A stretch of DNA of 64,000 bases from Marinobacter oulmenensis (GTDB lineage: Bacteria; Pseudomonadota; Gammaproteobacteria; Pseudomonadales; Oleiphilaceae): NCBI RefSeq assembly GCF_014201735.1, contig NZ_JACHFE010000002.1, positions 587,289-651,288 of the forward strand, given 5' to 3'. The notes below the pieces were generated by a model, which was not told where the DNA came from, made no database searches, and saw only the letters and a list, made by a program, of their open reading frames with translations. Below, piece by piece: positions 17,609 to 24,853 of this stretch (its first letter is position 1; each line of letters starts with the position of its first letter). A program made the position numbers and the translations under genes.

Positions 17609-17641
17609 AATCTACGTCTGCAGCTCGATATTGTCAACAAT
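17609..17641 (-). promoter_or_regulatory. prp operon promoter with overlapping GntR operator
   Basis: On the minus strand TTGACA (17632-17637), a 17-base spacer and TAGATT (17609-17614) form a near-consensus sigma-70 promoter about 30-40 nt upstream of the gntR start. The -35 box lies inside the perfect dyad ATTGTTGACAAT (17630-17641, minus-strand reading). Its arms TTGT-N2-ACAA fit FadR/GntR-type operators (TNGT-N-ACNA). Binding there would block RNA polymerase, predicting repression by the gene's own product. A weaker related element, TTGTTAACA, sits at 17663-17671. Confidence 0.75.
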
Positions 17642-17682
17642 ACTTAAGGCTAGGCCTGTTTCTTGTTAACAGAAGGCGGGAA

Positions 17683-19815
17683 TCAGGTGGACTGCGCTTC
17701 GGTTTGTTTACAACCGTCAATTTGCTGTCCCCAATAACTGTTTATCGGACTCTTCCATGCCCCGACATGCAGCTCTTCCAGCGACAGGCGATCCCGCATC
17801 AGAAGGCTAAGCTGCCCTCTACTGAGAGCTCCAGGGCCATCTGCCAGACATTGGGCAACAGTCGATTCCAGTGAATGGCGCCGCCGCCCCCTTCTAAGGT
17901 CCCGGGCGAGCCCCTGATGTATGCGATTAAGACGGGGATCAAGCACTGCCTGCTCAAAAGCCCGGCTTCCCCTCGCCAAACCGGATTCCTGGTTTTTCTG
18001 TTTCCGGAAATTCTGCGCATTCCACAAAACAGGTAGCGGTGTCGCTGTTTCTTCGGGTATCGCAAGAAGCCCAAGAGACATCAAACCACGACCCGGCCCC
18101 ACTCTGCTCAGACAGACATCGGTAGGCGCAGCAAGAACCAGAGGAATCGAGACAGGTAAAGACCAGAGGAAGAACACCGGATCAAGACTCCAGGCGAACG
18201 AGGACCACAGGCTACCGACCACCATCCCCGGAAGGTGAGTCGCAAAGGCACCACGCCAGGAAATATCATCCGTTCGGTTTTGGCCGGCCCAGCTCAGCGA
18301 AAAGTTCAGCAGGGCACCCACCACGTAACGGCTGTGTGCCCACATCCGGACGGGCGCAAGCAGGACTGAAATCACGATTTCAATCAATACGCTGGCGAGC
18401 AGCTTGGCAACACCTCCATATTGGCGTGTGTTGCGGTGAATGGCGGCATCAGCGACGGCCAGGAACTTGGGGAAGAACAGCAATACCAATGTGCTCAATG
18501 TCAGCCCCAACGCCCAGCCCGGTCGCCATTCCGGCCAAAGCGGAAACAGGCTTTGATGCCCCTCGGGAAAATACTCGATCGGCGCCAGGGTCAGCTTCGC
18601 CGCAGCAATGGTTGTGAGAATCAGGAAACACAGCCAGAGGACAGAGGCAAGATAAGCCATAATGCCGTTCATGAAGGCCATCCTGTGAGCAAACTTCAGC
18701 CCGGGCATAAAGAGCATTATCCAGAGATGCTGAAGATTGCCCTTGGACCATCGGTTATCCCGAGCCAATTCATCTGCCAGCGTGGGAGGTGACTCTTCAA
18801 AGCTCTGGCCCAGCTCCGGTTCGAGCCATACCTCGTAGCCAGCCCGCCCCATAAAAGCCGCTTCAACAAAGTCGTGGCTCATAATGGAGCCACCGAACAG
18901 GCCCACACCCCGCAGCTTTGGCAAACCACAGTGTTTCATGAACGGAGCAACACGAAGAATCGCATTATGCCCCCAAAAGGCGGCTTCCCCCATTTGTACT
19001 GCCGCCAGGCCTGTGGCGAACAGGGTTGAATAGAAGCGATTGGCAAATTGCTGGATGCGGGCAAAAAGCGACTGGCCATTTATGATGGTAGGGTTGGTTT
19101 GCAGAATACCGACGTTTGGCTCGCGCTCCATCAGGCGCACCATGCGGACGATGGTCTGGCCACTAAGCAGGCTATCCGCATCCAATACCACCATGTACTT
19201 ACTCCGCCGCCCCCACCGGCGCAGATAATCAGCCACATTGCCGCTTTTGTAATTCAGGTTGACCGTTCGCCGGCGATAGAAAAGGCGCCCCTGGGCACCA
19301 AGCTCTTCGACAAGCCGATGCCAGCAGGCCTGTTCTTCCAGCCAGACATCCGGGTCGCGACTGTCTGACAGGATATAAAACTCGAAGTGCTCGATGTTGC
19401 CCGTCTGCTCAATATCCCGATAAACCGCTTTCAACCCACTGAGCGTCCAGCCGACCGGCTCATGGTATATCGGTAGAATGACCGCGGTCCTGGCCAGTGG
19501 CGTAGCCTCCAGCTCATCGTCTTGGTGGCGGCGTAACAGGCTGTATCGGTCCCCACCGAACAACCTGATCATGAAGCCAAATACTGCAGTCCAGAATCCC
19601 ACCGCAATCCAGGCATAAAGAATGCCGAAAAGTCCCGCGATACCCACCTCAAGCAGGGTTCCCCCGTGGTAGGGCAGAATCCAGAGCAGGTAGTACACGG
19701 CAACAACCGTCTGGGAGAGGACAAACATCGCCAGTAGCAGACGCCTGAAAATCGCGACTCGACGCCATTTCGGAGGGCGGGCTTCCAACGAGCCCGGTTC
19801 CTTTACCCTATTCAT
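17683..19815 (-). CDS. opgH: Glucans biosynthesis glucosyltransferase OpgH
   Basis: 710 aa inner-membrane GT2 enzyme that uses UDP-glucose to build the linear backbone of osmoregulated periplasmic glucans and moves it across the membrane. Two N-terminal helices (about 25-48 and 53-85) precede the GT domain with VVLDADS (about 209-215), SHDFVEAAF (about 313-321) and RDNRWSKGN (about 352-360). Further membrane segments lie between about 385 and 590. E. coli OpgH has 847 aa; the cytoplasmic N-terminal extension is much shorter here. Its start lies 8 nt inside the small upstream ORF, and opgG is just before that, so the three are probably co-translated. Confidence 0.93.
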   Translation of the reverse strand: MNRVKEPGSLEARPPKWRRVAIFRRLLLAMFVLSQTVVAVYYLLWILPYHGGTLLEVGIAGLFGILYAWIAVGFWTAVFGFMIRLFGGDRYSLLRRHQDDELEATPLARTAVILPIYHEPVGWTLSGLKAVYRDIEQTGNIEHFEFYILSDSRDPDVWLEEQACWHRLVEELGAQGRLFYRRRTVNLNYKSGNVADYLRRWGRRSKYMVVLDADSLLSGQTIVRMVRLMEREPNVGILQTNPTIINGQSLFARIQQFANRFYSTLFATGLAAVQMGEAAFWGHNAILRVAPFMKHCGLPKLRGVGLFGGSIMSHDFVEAAFMGRAGYEVWLEPELGQSFEESPPTLADELARDNRWSKGNLQHLWIMLFMPGLKFAHRMAFMNGIMAYLASVLWLCFLILTTIAAAKLTLAPIEYFPEGHQSLFPLWPEWRPGWALGLTLSTLVLLFFPKFLAVADAAIHRNTRQYGGVAKLLASVLIEIVISVLLAPVRMWAHSRYVVGALLNFSLSWAGQNRTDDISWRGAFATHLPGMVVGSLWSSFAWSLDPVFFLWSLPVSIPLVLAAPTDVCLSRVGPGRGLMSLGLLAIPEETATPLPVLWNAQNFRKQKNQESGLARGSRAFEQAVLDPRLNRIHQGLARDLRRGRRRHSLESTVAQCLADGPGALSRGQLSLLMRDRLSLEELHVGAWKSPINSYWGQQIDGCKQTEAQST

Positions 19816-20092
19816 ACCCGATACTTCCGCGCCTCAGGGGTGGAGTGCATTCCGGAATGTCAATGCGGCCACAGGAGTGTTGGGCCAGGACCCGGTCCAT
19901 CAGTAACGAAAGAAACGCATCGTTGTCATTCAACCCGCCGTCCTCAAACTCAATCAAAACGGTATCAACAAGTGCCAGCACCTCCCGATAATGGGAGGGG
20001 GAAAGCTCCCCCTCCCCTTCATTCAGGTATCTGAAGACTCTTAAAACAGACTGCTCAAATACCGAATACTCCACGCCCTCCCCCTGCACCAT
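19808..20092 (-). CDS. Small unknown protein between opgG and opgH
   Basis: 94 aa, soluble, acidic, with no signal peptide or membrane helix. It is mostly amphipathic helix by appearance (FEQSVLRVFRYLNEGEG, YREVLALVDTVLIEFEDG, AFLSLLMDRVLAQ). I do not recognise the family. Reality is supported by its architecture: the ATG at 20092 overlaps the opgG stop by one base, and the stop at 19808 lies 8 nt inside opgH, as expected for translationally coupled genes; the frame fills exactly the space between them. A regulatory or assembly partner of the cytoplasmic side of OpgH is a reasonable but untested idea. A GTG at 20095 is an alternative start. Confidence 0.7.
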   Translation of the reverse strand: MVQGEGVEYSVFEQSVLRVFRYLNEGEGELSPSHYREVLALVDTVLIEFEDGGLNDNDAFLSLLMDRVLAQHSCGRIDIPECTPPLRRGSIGYE

Positions 20093-21645
20093 CACTCGGG
20101 ATCAACCAGACTTTTTGTGGAGCCCTCCACAAGATACGTCCAGGTTTCGGTGAGCGGAGTCCCATCAAGGGCGAGGTACCCTCTTATCACCGGTGCGGTA
20201 TCCGGCGCGGGCTTGGCCAGTATCGAGAGTCTCCAGACATTCTCTGGTTCAACGTATTCCACAAAATGTTCGATAACTTCCAGGCCATCGGAGCCATCCA
20301 CATGACTGACAATCGCGGCTTCGGAATCAAGATCCTCAAGCGTCTTGCCCGCGAAATCGACCACAAACCTCAGGGCTCCTTCCTCCGTTCCCCCTCCTGT
20401 CCGGTTGCCATGACCGACAAAGGTTTTGACAGCACGCCCGGATGGATGGGAAGTGATGGAAGGGTCGCCAAACGTCAATGAATACTCAAAATGAACCTCT
20501 TCACCCGCCGATACCGCCTCATCCGGTGTCCAAAACGCGACAACATTGTCATTTGTTTCAGAGCCGGACGGAATCTCCACTAAAACGACACTGCCTTTGC
20601 CCCAATCCGCTTTCGGTTCAACCCAGGCACTGGGACGCCGCTCGTAACGCGCTTCCAGATCTTCGAACTGGCCAAACTCGCGATCCCTTTGGATCAACCC
20701 GAAGCCGTTCAACTGTTCCACCTCGTGAAAGCTCAAGCTAAGTGCCGATGGGTTCACCAGCGGGCGCCACAACCACTCGCCGCTACGGCCTTCATGAATC
20801 AACAGGCCATCGGAATCATGGACTTGTGGACGCCATTCGCCCCTGGGCCTGGCTGTGTTCTCGCCGTAATAAAACATTGAGGTAAGAGGTGCCAACCCCA
20901 CCTGCTCAATATCCTGGCGAAAGAACAGGCGGGCCGTAATATCCATGCGGGTTTGCTCGCCCGGATGAATCACAAACTTGTAGGCGCCGGAGACACTTGG
21001 GCCATCGAGCAGCCCATACAGCACCATTGATTCGCTGTCAGCAGCCGGACGCTCCAACCAGAACTCGGTGAAAGCGGGAAACTCTTCGCCTGACGCAAGC
21101 CCGGTATCCACGGCAATACCTCGTGCAGAAAGGCCAAAGCCCTCTCCGGCCCCAACCCCGCGGAAATAACTCGCTCCCCCGAACACCAGAAACTGGTTCT
21201 GAACACCCTCACCCTCCAATGGATAAGTGAGCTTGAATCCGGCATACCCCAGATCAGCCGGTATCCGCTTTGCAATTTCGGGGCTGGGGTATTCGAAATC
21301 CGATTTATCGAATGGAACAGAGTGAACACCTTCCTGGTCGAGGACATTCAGATTAACCCGGTGGGTGTAATAGCGCCCCTGCGGCATCATCATCACCTGA
21401 TACCGTGACTTACCCTGCCGCCAAAGACTGGCCTGAGGCTTGAATCGAATCGCCTGAAATTCCGGGTATTCAAGCGATTGCAGAAATTCCGGCGCCTGAG
21501 GGGGAGCTTCGTACTCTTTATCGGAAAGCGCCTGCGCCCGCTCAACAACGTTTTCAAACCCAAACGCCTGAGCATGGCCAGCCAACGCTATAAGATAAAC
21601 TGCCGGCAGGATCGTTGTGGCGGCAAAACGGACAGACTTTTTCAT
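20092..21645 (-). CDS. opgG: Glucans biosynthesis protein OpgG
   Basis: 517 aa periplasmic OpgG/OpgD-family protein required with OpgH to make osmoregulated periplasmic glucans. The signal peptide (MKKSVRFAATTILPAVYLIA...HAQA) is followed by the family's beta-sandwich with FENVVERAQALSDKEYEAP, SLEYPEFQAIRF and AVDTGLASGEEFPAFTEFWLERP. Length is near the E. coli protein (511 aa). ATG at 21645 has GAGGGGAG upstream; the frame start at 21711 would put 22 extra residues before a good signal peptide and is rejected. The upstream barrel gene ends 140 nt before, with a hairpin between, so opgG may have its own promoter. Confidence 0.94.
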   Translation of the reverse strand: MKKSVRFAATTILPAVYLIALAGHAQAFGFENVVERAQALSDKEYEAPPQAPEFLQSLEYPEFQAIRFKPQASLWRQGKSRYQVMMMPQGRYYTHRVNLNVLDQEGVHSVPFDKSDFEYPSPEIAKRIPADLGYAGFKLTYPLEGEGVQNQFLVFGGASYFRGVGAGEGFGLSARGIAVDTGLASGEEFPAFTEFWLERPAADSESMVLYGLLDGPSVSGAYKFVIHPGEQTRMDITARLFFRQDIEQVGLAPLTSMFYYGENTARPRGEWRPQVHDSDGLLIHEGRSGEWLWRPLVNPSALSLSFHEVEQLNGFGLIQRDREFGQFEDLEARYERRPSAWVEPKADWGKGSVVLVEIPSGSETNDNVVAFWTPDEAVSAGEEVHFEYSLTFGDPSITSHPSGRAVKTFVGHGNRTGGGTEEGALRFVVDFAGKTLEDLDSEAAIVSHVDGSDGLEVIEHFVEYVEPENVWRLSILAKPAPDTAPVIRGYLALDGTPLTETWTYLVEGSTKSLVDPE

Positions 21646-21759
21646 GTGAACTCCCCTCGCTGGACACTCCAAGAATGTAGCATCAGGGGTACGCGAGGCC
21701 TCAAGTGACATCTTGGTAACAGCAAGGCAAGGAAGTGCCGTGAATAAAACGGCTAAAGC

Positions 21760-21775
21760 AGCCTCGAATGAGGCT
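21760..21775 (-). terminator. Hairpin after the beta-barrel gene
   Basis: AGCCTC-GAAT-GAGGCT, a 6-bp stem with a 4-base loop, begins 10 nt downstream of the barrel stop on the minus strand and is followed by GCTTTAGCCGTTTT. A weak terminator or processing site, possibly separating the barrel gene from opgG. Confidence 0.35.
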
Positions 21776-21785
21776 GACGGCGGTC

Positions 21786-22919
21786 TCAGATGCCAAGCGA
21801 CATTGATAGTGAGATGTCAGGATTGGATGGGCGTTGCAGGGCCGCCCCCGACACCGTCAAGACACGCCCGACACTCAGATCTGCGTAAAACCGCCTGCCC
21901 CGGAAGCGGAGTGCAACTTCTCCGGCGCTCGCTTCAAACCGCGGGCCATCCCTGGTTGCCTCGGATGCAGCCCATCCTTTCAGGAAGGACACCACCAGAT
22001 AGGAGTTAACGGCATTGCCAAATAGTGACGCGTACGCCGGGCTTCGCGCTTTCATCCGTATCCAGCCACCTTCGTTGGCTGACATCGACTGGCCGTTAAA
22101 CCCCTGCATCATCGACGGCCCGGCTAGCACCACATACTCCGAGGAAGCGAGGTCATCCGGAGCAATCTGGTAACGCCCGTCCAGCCCGACATTCCAGTCA
22201 AAAACCGAGCGCCGCAAAGAAGCGGCCAGATTGATCTTGTAATATTCAGTGTCCGTTAAAGATTCCTCATCAGGGCCCGAGAACTCGCGATTTTCAATGC
22301 CTCCCAGAACCCCCAGATCGCCCTGCCAGACAAAGCCGCCCTTCAACGCCTGTTCGCTGGAACAATAAACCCCGAAGTTTGCCAGCTCATGAGACGTATC
22401 GGAGACCCACGCAGACTCACGGTAGTTGCGACTGGTAAAGGTCGAGTACTGGAAGGCCGTCTCCACATCAATCCCTCGCCAGGCCCCCATCGGTCGGGCT
22501 CCCGAAAAGGACAGCGTCCGGTTATCGCTCTCTGTGTCAAAGCGATCCTCATCTCCCAGAACAACGGTGGAGTATTCACTGCCACCCAGGGAAAGGTGAA
22601 ACCGCCCCCCTGCCATAGCTAACGAGTAATCCAGCTCCAGGCTCTTGGACTCATCTTCCTGGCGACGGGAGGCAGAGTCCTGATAGTTTACGGCAACGTC
22701 GTGAGCTTCAGACATCGTGAAGCGAACAGCCGTTTCATCCCTCGCCTCCGTAGAATGGTCCGAAAACTCCAGGTGACTTGAAAGATACCGGGCGGCATAT
22801 TTCACAAGATCCTGTGAATACCGGGTAAGCTCATTTATTGTGGGAGAAACCTGCCCCATTGCGTACCCGGAGCCAACTGGCACGCACCAGAACAGGGCAA
22901 TGAAAATAAAGAATTTCAA
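21786..22919 (-). CDS. Outer-membrane beta-barrel resembling FhaC/ShlB barrel without POTRA domains
   Basis: 377 aa. The signal peptide MKFFIFIALFWCVPVGSGYA is followed by alternating hydrophobic/polar beta-strand sequence throughout. About two thirds along, GPSMMQGFNGQSM with ANEGGWIRMKA after it resembles the VRGF/Y loop-6 block of two-partner-secretion transporters (FhaC-type), but the conserved Arg is Gln. The C-terminal part (RFRGRRFYADLSVGRVL...) also resembles the last strands of such barrels, although the final residue is Ile rather than Phe. Full TpsB proteins have about 550 aa including two POTRA domains; none is present here, and no TpsA partner is nearby. It lies between galU and opgG. 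I am unsure of the function; glucan- or polysaccharide-related export is possible. Confidence 0.55.
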   Translation of the reverse strand: MKFFIFIALFWCVPVGSGYAMGQVSPTINELTRYSQDLVKYAARYLSSHLEFSDHSTEARDETAVRFTMSEAHDVAVNYQDSASRRQEDESKSLELDYSLAMAGGRFHLSLGGSEYSTVVLGDEDRFDTESDNRTLSFSGARPMGAWRGIDVETAFQYSTFTSRNYRESAWVSDTSHELANFGVYCSSEQALKGGFVWQGDLGVLGGIENREFSGPDEESLTDTEYYKINLAASLRRSVFDWNVGLDGRYQIAPDDLASSEYVVLAGPSMMQGFNGQSMSANEGGWIRMKARSPAYASLFGNAVNSYLVVSFLKGWAASEATRDGPRFEASAGEVALRFRGRRFYADLSVGRVLTVSGAALQRPSNPDISLSMSLGI

Positions 22920-23261
22920 GCCGGAACCCTTGGAAAAATCGATAAGTTAACGAACTTTAAAAAATACAGGCTCCACAAGCCATAGCCTTTTGCCAACACT
23001 TACAATTTTAATGTTACGTAAAATCTGACGGTTAAACCTACATATCAAGAAATAACATCAATTGTTTCCGGTTACTTTCCTAAGATTATGTAACTTTCAG
23101 GCCTGTCATTTCTTACAATCATTGCACCTCCGTGCATTAATCAATACAACTTGGGTAAACTCGGCACAATTTGTGAGTGCTGCCTAATGGCATTGAGTAT
23201 GCCGCTGATCAAAAGCAGGCAGCGGCTACGCTTAGGACCCTGACCGTTAAGGATGAAAGAC
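22920..23261. promoter_or_regulatory. AT-rich divergent upstream region of galU and the barrel gene
   Basis: This 342-base stretch has no gene. It is AT-rich from about 22940 to 23160. On the plus strand, TGGCATTGAGTATGC (23188-23202) fits the sigma-54 pattern TGGC-N9-TGC with the required GG/GC spacing. The same bases also form a perfect dyad, GGCAT-TGAGT-ATGCC (23189-23203), so it may instead be an operator. A TGTAACTTT motif (23089-23097) also occurs upstream of the polysaccharide deacetylase. No clear sigma-70 promoter stands out for the leftward gene. Confidence 0.4.
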
Positions 23262-24101
23262 ATGATCAAGAAATGCCTGTTCCCCGTTGCTGGCTACGGC
23301 ACCCGCTTCCTTCCAGCCACCAAAGCCATGCCCAAAGAGATCCTGCCGATTGTCAACAAGCCACTCGTGCAGTACGGCGTAGAAGAAGCTGCCGAGGCTG
23401 GCGTCCATGAATTCGGTTTTGTGACTGGTCGTGGCAAACGTGCCATTGAGGATCATTTCGATATCAGCTTTGAGCTGGAACATCAGATCGCCGGCACCGG
23501 TAAGGAAGATCTGCTCGCGTCCATCCGGGACCTGATCAACAACAACAGCTTTGCCTTTACCCGCCAGAACGAAATGAAAGGCCTCGGGCATGCCATCCTG
23601 ACCGGGCGCAACCTGGTGGGCGACAATCCGTTTGCCGTTGTACTTGCCGATGACTTCTGTCTGGGCCCGGAAGACGGGGACGGCGTTCTGGCGCAGATGG
23701 TCAGGCTGTACAACCAGTTCCGCTGTTCCATCGTCGCCATCGAGGAGGTGCCGGCGGATGAGACCCACAAATACGGCGTAATCGCTGGCGAGGCTATGAA
23801 GGATGGCCTCTATCGGATTACTGACATGGTGGAAAAGCCCGCCCCGGAGGATGCTCCGAGCAACCTGGCTATCATCGGCCGCTACATTCTGACGCCGGAT
23901 ATTTTCGACATCATTGAACGAACCAAGCCCGGCAAGAATGGCGAGGTACAGATCACCGACGCCCTGCTCGAACAGGCCCAGAATGGTTGTGTACTGGCCT
24001 ACCAGTTCAAGGGCCGGCGTTTTGACTGCGGCAGCATTGACGGCTTTGTCGAAGCCACCAACCATGTCTACGAGAACGTCTACAAGAAAGGCAAGGCGTG
24101 A
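23262..24101 (+). CDS. galU: UTP-glucose-1-phosphate uridylyltransferase GalU
   Basis: 279 aa cytoplasmic nucleotidyltransferase making UDP-glucose from UTP and glucose-1-phosphate. The nucleotide-binding signature AGYGTRFLPATKAMPKE opens the protein; VVLADDFC, EEVPADETHKYG and RFDCGSIDGF are further family blocks. I chose ATG at 23262 because AAGGA lies 8 nt before it and GalU proteins start MIKKCLFP; the ATG at 23253 overlaps the ribosome site. UDP-glucose supplies OpgH (next operon), galE and surface polysaccharides. Its stop abuts the stop of a convergent HTH gene with no spacing. Confidence 0.97.
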   Translation: MIKKCLFPVAGYGTRFLPATKAMPKEILPIVNKPLVQYGVEEAAEAGVHEFGFVTGRGKRAIEDHFDISFELEHQIAGTGKEDLLASIRDLINNNSFAFTRQNEMKGLGHAILTGRNLVGDNPFAVVLADDFCLGPEDGDGVLAQMVRLYNQFRCSIVAIEEVPADETHKYGVIAGEAMKDGLYRITDMVEKPAPEDAPSNLAIIGRYILTPDIFDIIERTKPGKNGEVQITDALLEQAQNGCVLAYQFKGRRFDCGSIDGFVEATNHVYENVYKKGKA

Positions 24102-24518
24102 TTAGCGGGACAGCAACTGCATCACCATGCGCCGGTTATCGTTATCGCTTTTACGAAACCGGCGCAGCAGTTCCATTTCGTCTTCAGACAGCTGAACTCG
24201 GCTGATTTCCTGCTCCAGCTGTCTGAGGGCCGCCGACAGGTCATCGCCATTACTGAACGCCAGCCCCGGCAACTCCAACTGGCCACTGTCAGCCCCTTCG
24301 TCCATGTCGAGCAAATCTTCCAGCGGCGTTTCTGTTTTCAGGCAAAGGTCCAGCAATTCACCGACCCCTGGATAACGCCGCTTTCGGGCATCCATCGCTT
24401 CCCAACAACGCACCTCTGCCTCATTCACATCACACATGTCAGCAATATCCGTCAGGGACCAGTGGCCGGCTTCCCGGATACGACGCAACCGGCGGTTAAA
24501 TGACTGCAGATAGCGCAT
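24102..24518 (-). CDS. Helix-turn-helix (XRE-like) DNA-binding protein
   Basis: 138 aa. The N-terminal part (about 1-60) reads as a Cro/C1-type helix-turn-helix: FNRRLRRIREAGHWSLTDIADMCDVNEAEVRCWEA. Acidic middle and C-terminal helices (SAALRQLEQEISRVQLSEDEMELLRRF) follow. Function unknown. ATG at 24518 starts with the HTH; the frame runs up to 24689 but would overlap the tRNA-Val gene and its promoter, so the longer start is rejected. The Shine-Dalgarno is weak (GGATATCC). It converges with galU, with stop codons exactly adjacent (24101/24102), so each transcript must end inside the other gene. Confidence 0.7.
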   Translation of the reverse strand: MRYLQSFNRRLRRIREAGHWSLTDIADMCDVNEAEVRCWEAMDARKRRYPGVGELLDLCLKTETPLEDLLDMDEGADSGQLELPGLAFSNGDDLSAALRQLEQEISRVQLSEDEMELLRRFRKSDNDNRRMVMQLLSR

Positions 24519-24632
24519 GCTCGGATATCCCTGAACAGGTAATGGAGAAGGTGGATGCACTCCGGGAATGTAGCGTACAAACAGCTCTGAAAACAATCGC
24601 CCAGGCCGGGCAAAATTTTCCATCCAAAGAGG

Positions 24633-24661
24633 TTGACCCACCCCCGCGAAATCCGTATATT
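24633..24661 (+). promoter_or_regulatory. Promoter of tRNA-Val
   Basis: TTGACC (24633-24638), exactly 17 bases, TATATT (24656-24661), ending 20 bases before the mature tRNA 5' end. Near-consensus sigma-70 elements at the right distance for a short leader. Confidence 0.8.
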
Positions 24662-24681
24662 TCGTCTCCGTTGCAGGGCAC

Positions 24682-24758
<77 letters not shown>

Positions 24759-24771
24759 ATCCTGCCAGGAA

Positions 24772-24811
24772 AGTCAGCAAGTTACGGGTTCCGTAAATGC
24801 TGGCTTTTTTT
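24772..24811 (+). terminator. Rho-independent terminator of tRNA-Val
   Basis: Two stacked stems, AGTCAGCA/TGCTGGCT (one G-T wobble) and TTACGG/CCGTAA, with a GTT loop, followed by seven T residues (24805-24811). It begins 13 bases after the tRNA CCA end. Confidence 0.9.
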
Positions 24812-24853
24812 GTTTCTGGGCCCCTTGTCTGGAACACAGAACACCGCCCCGGC

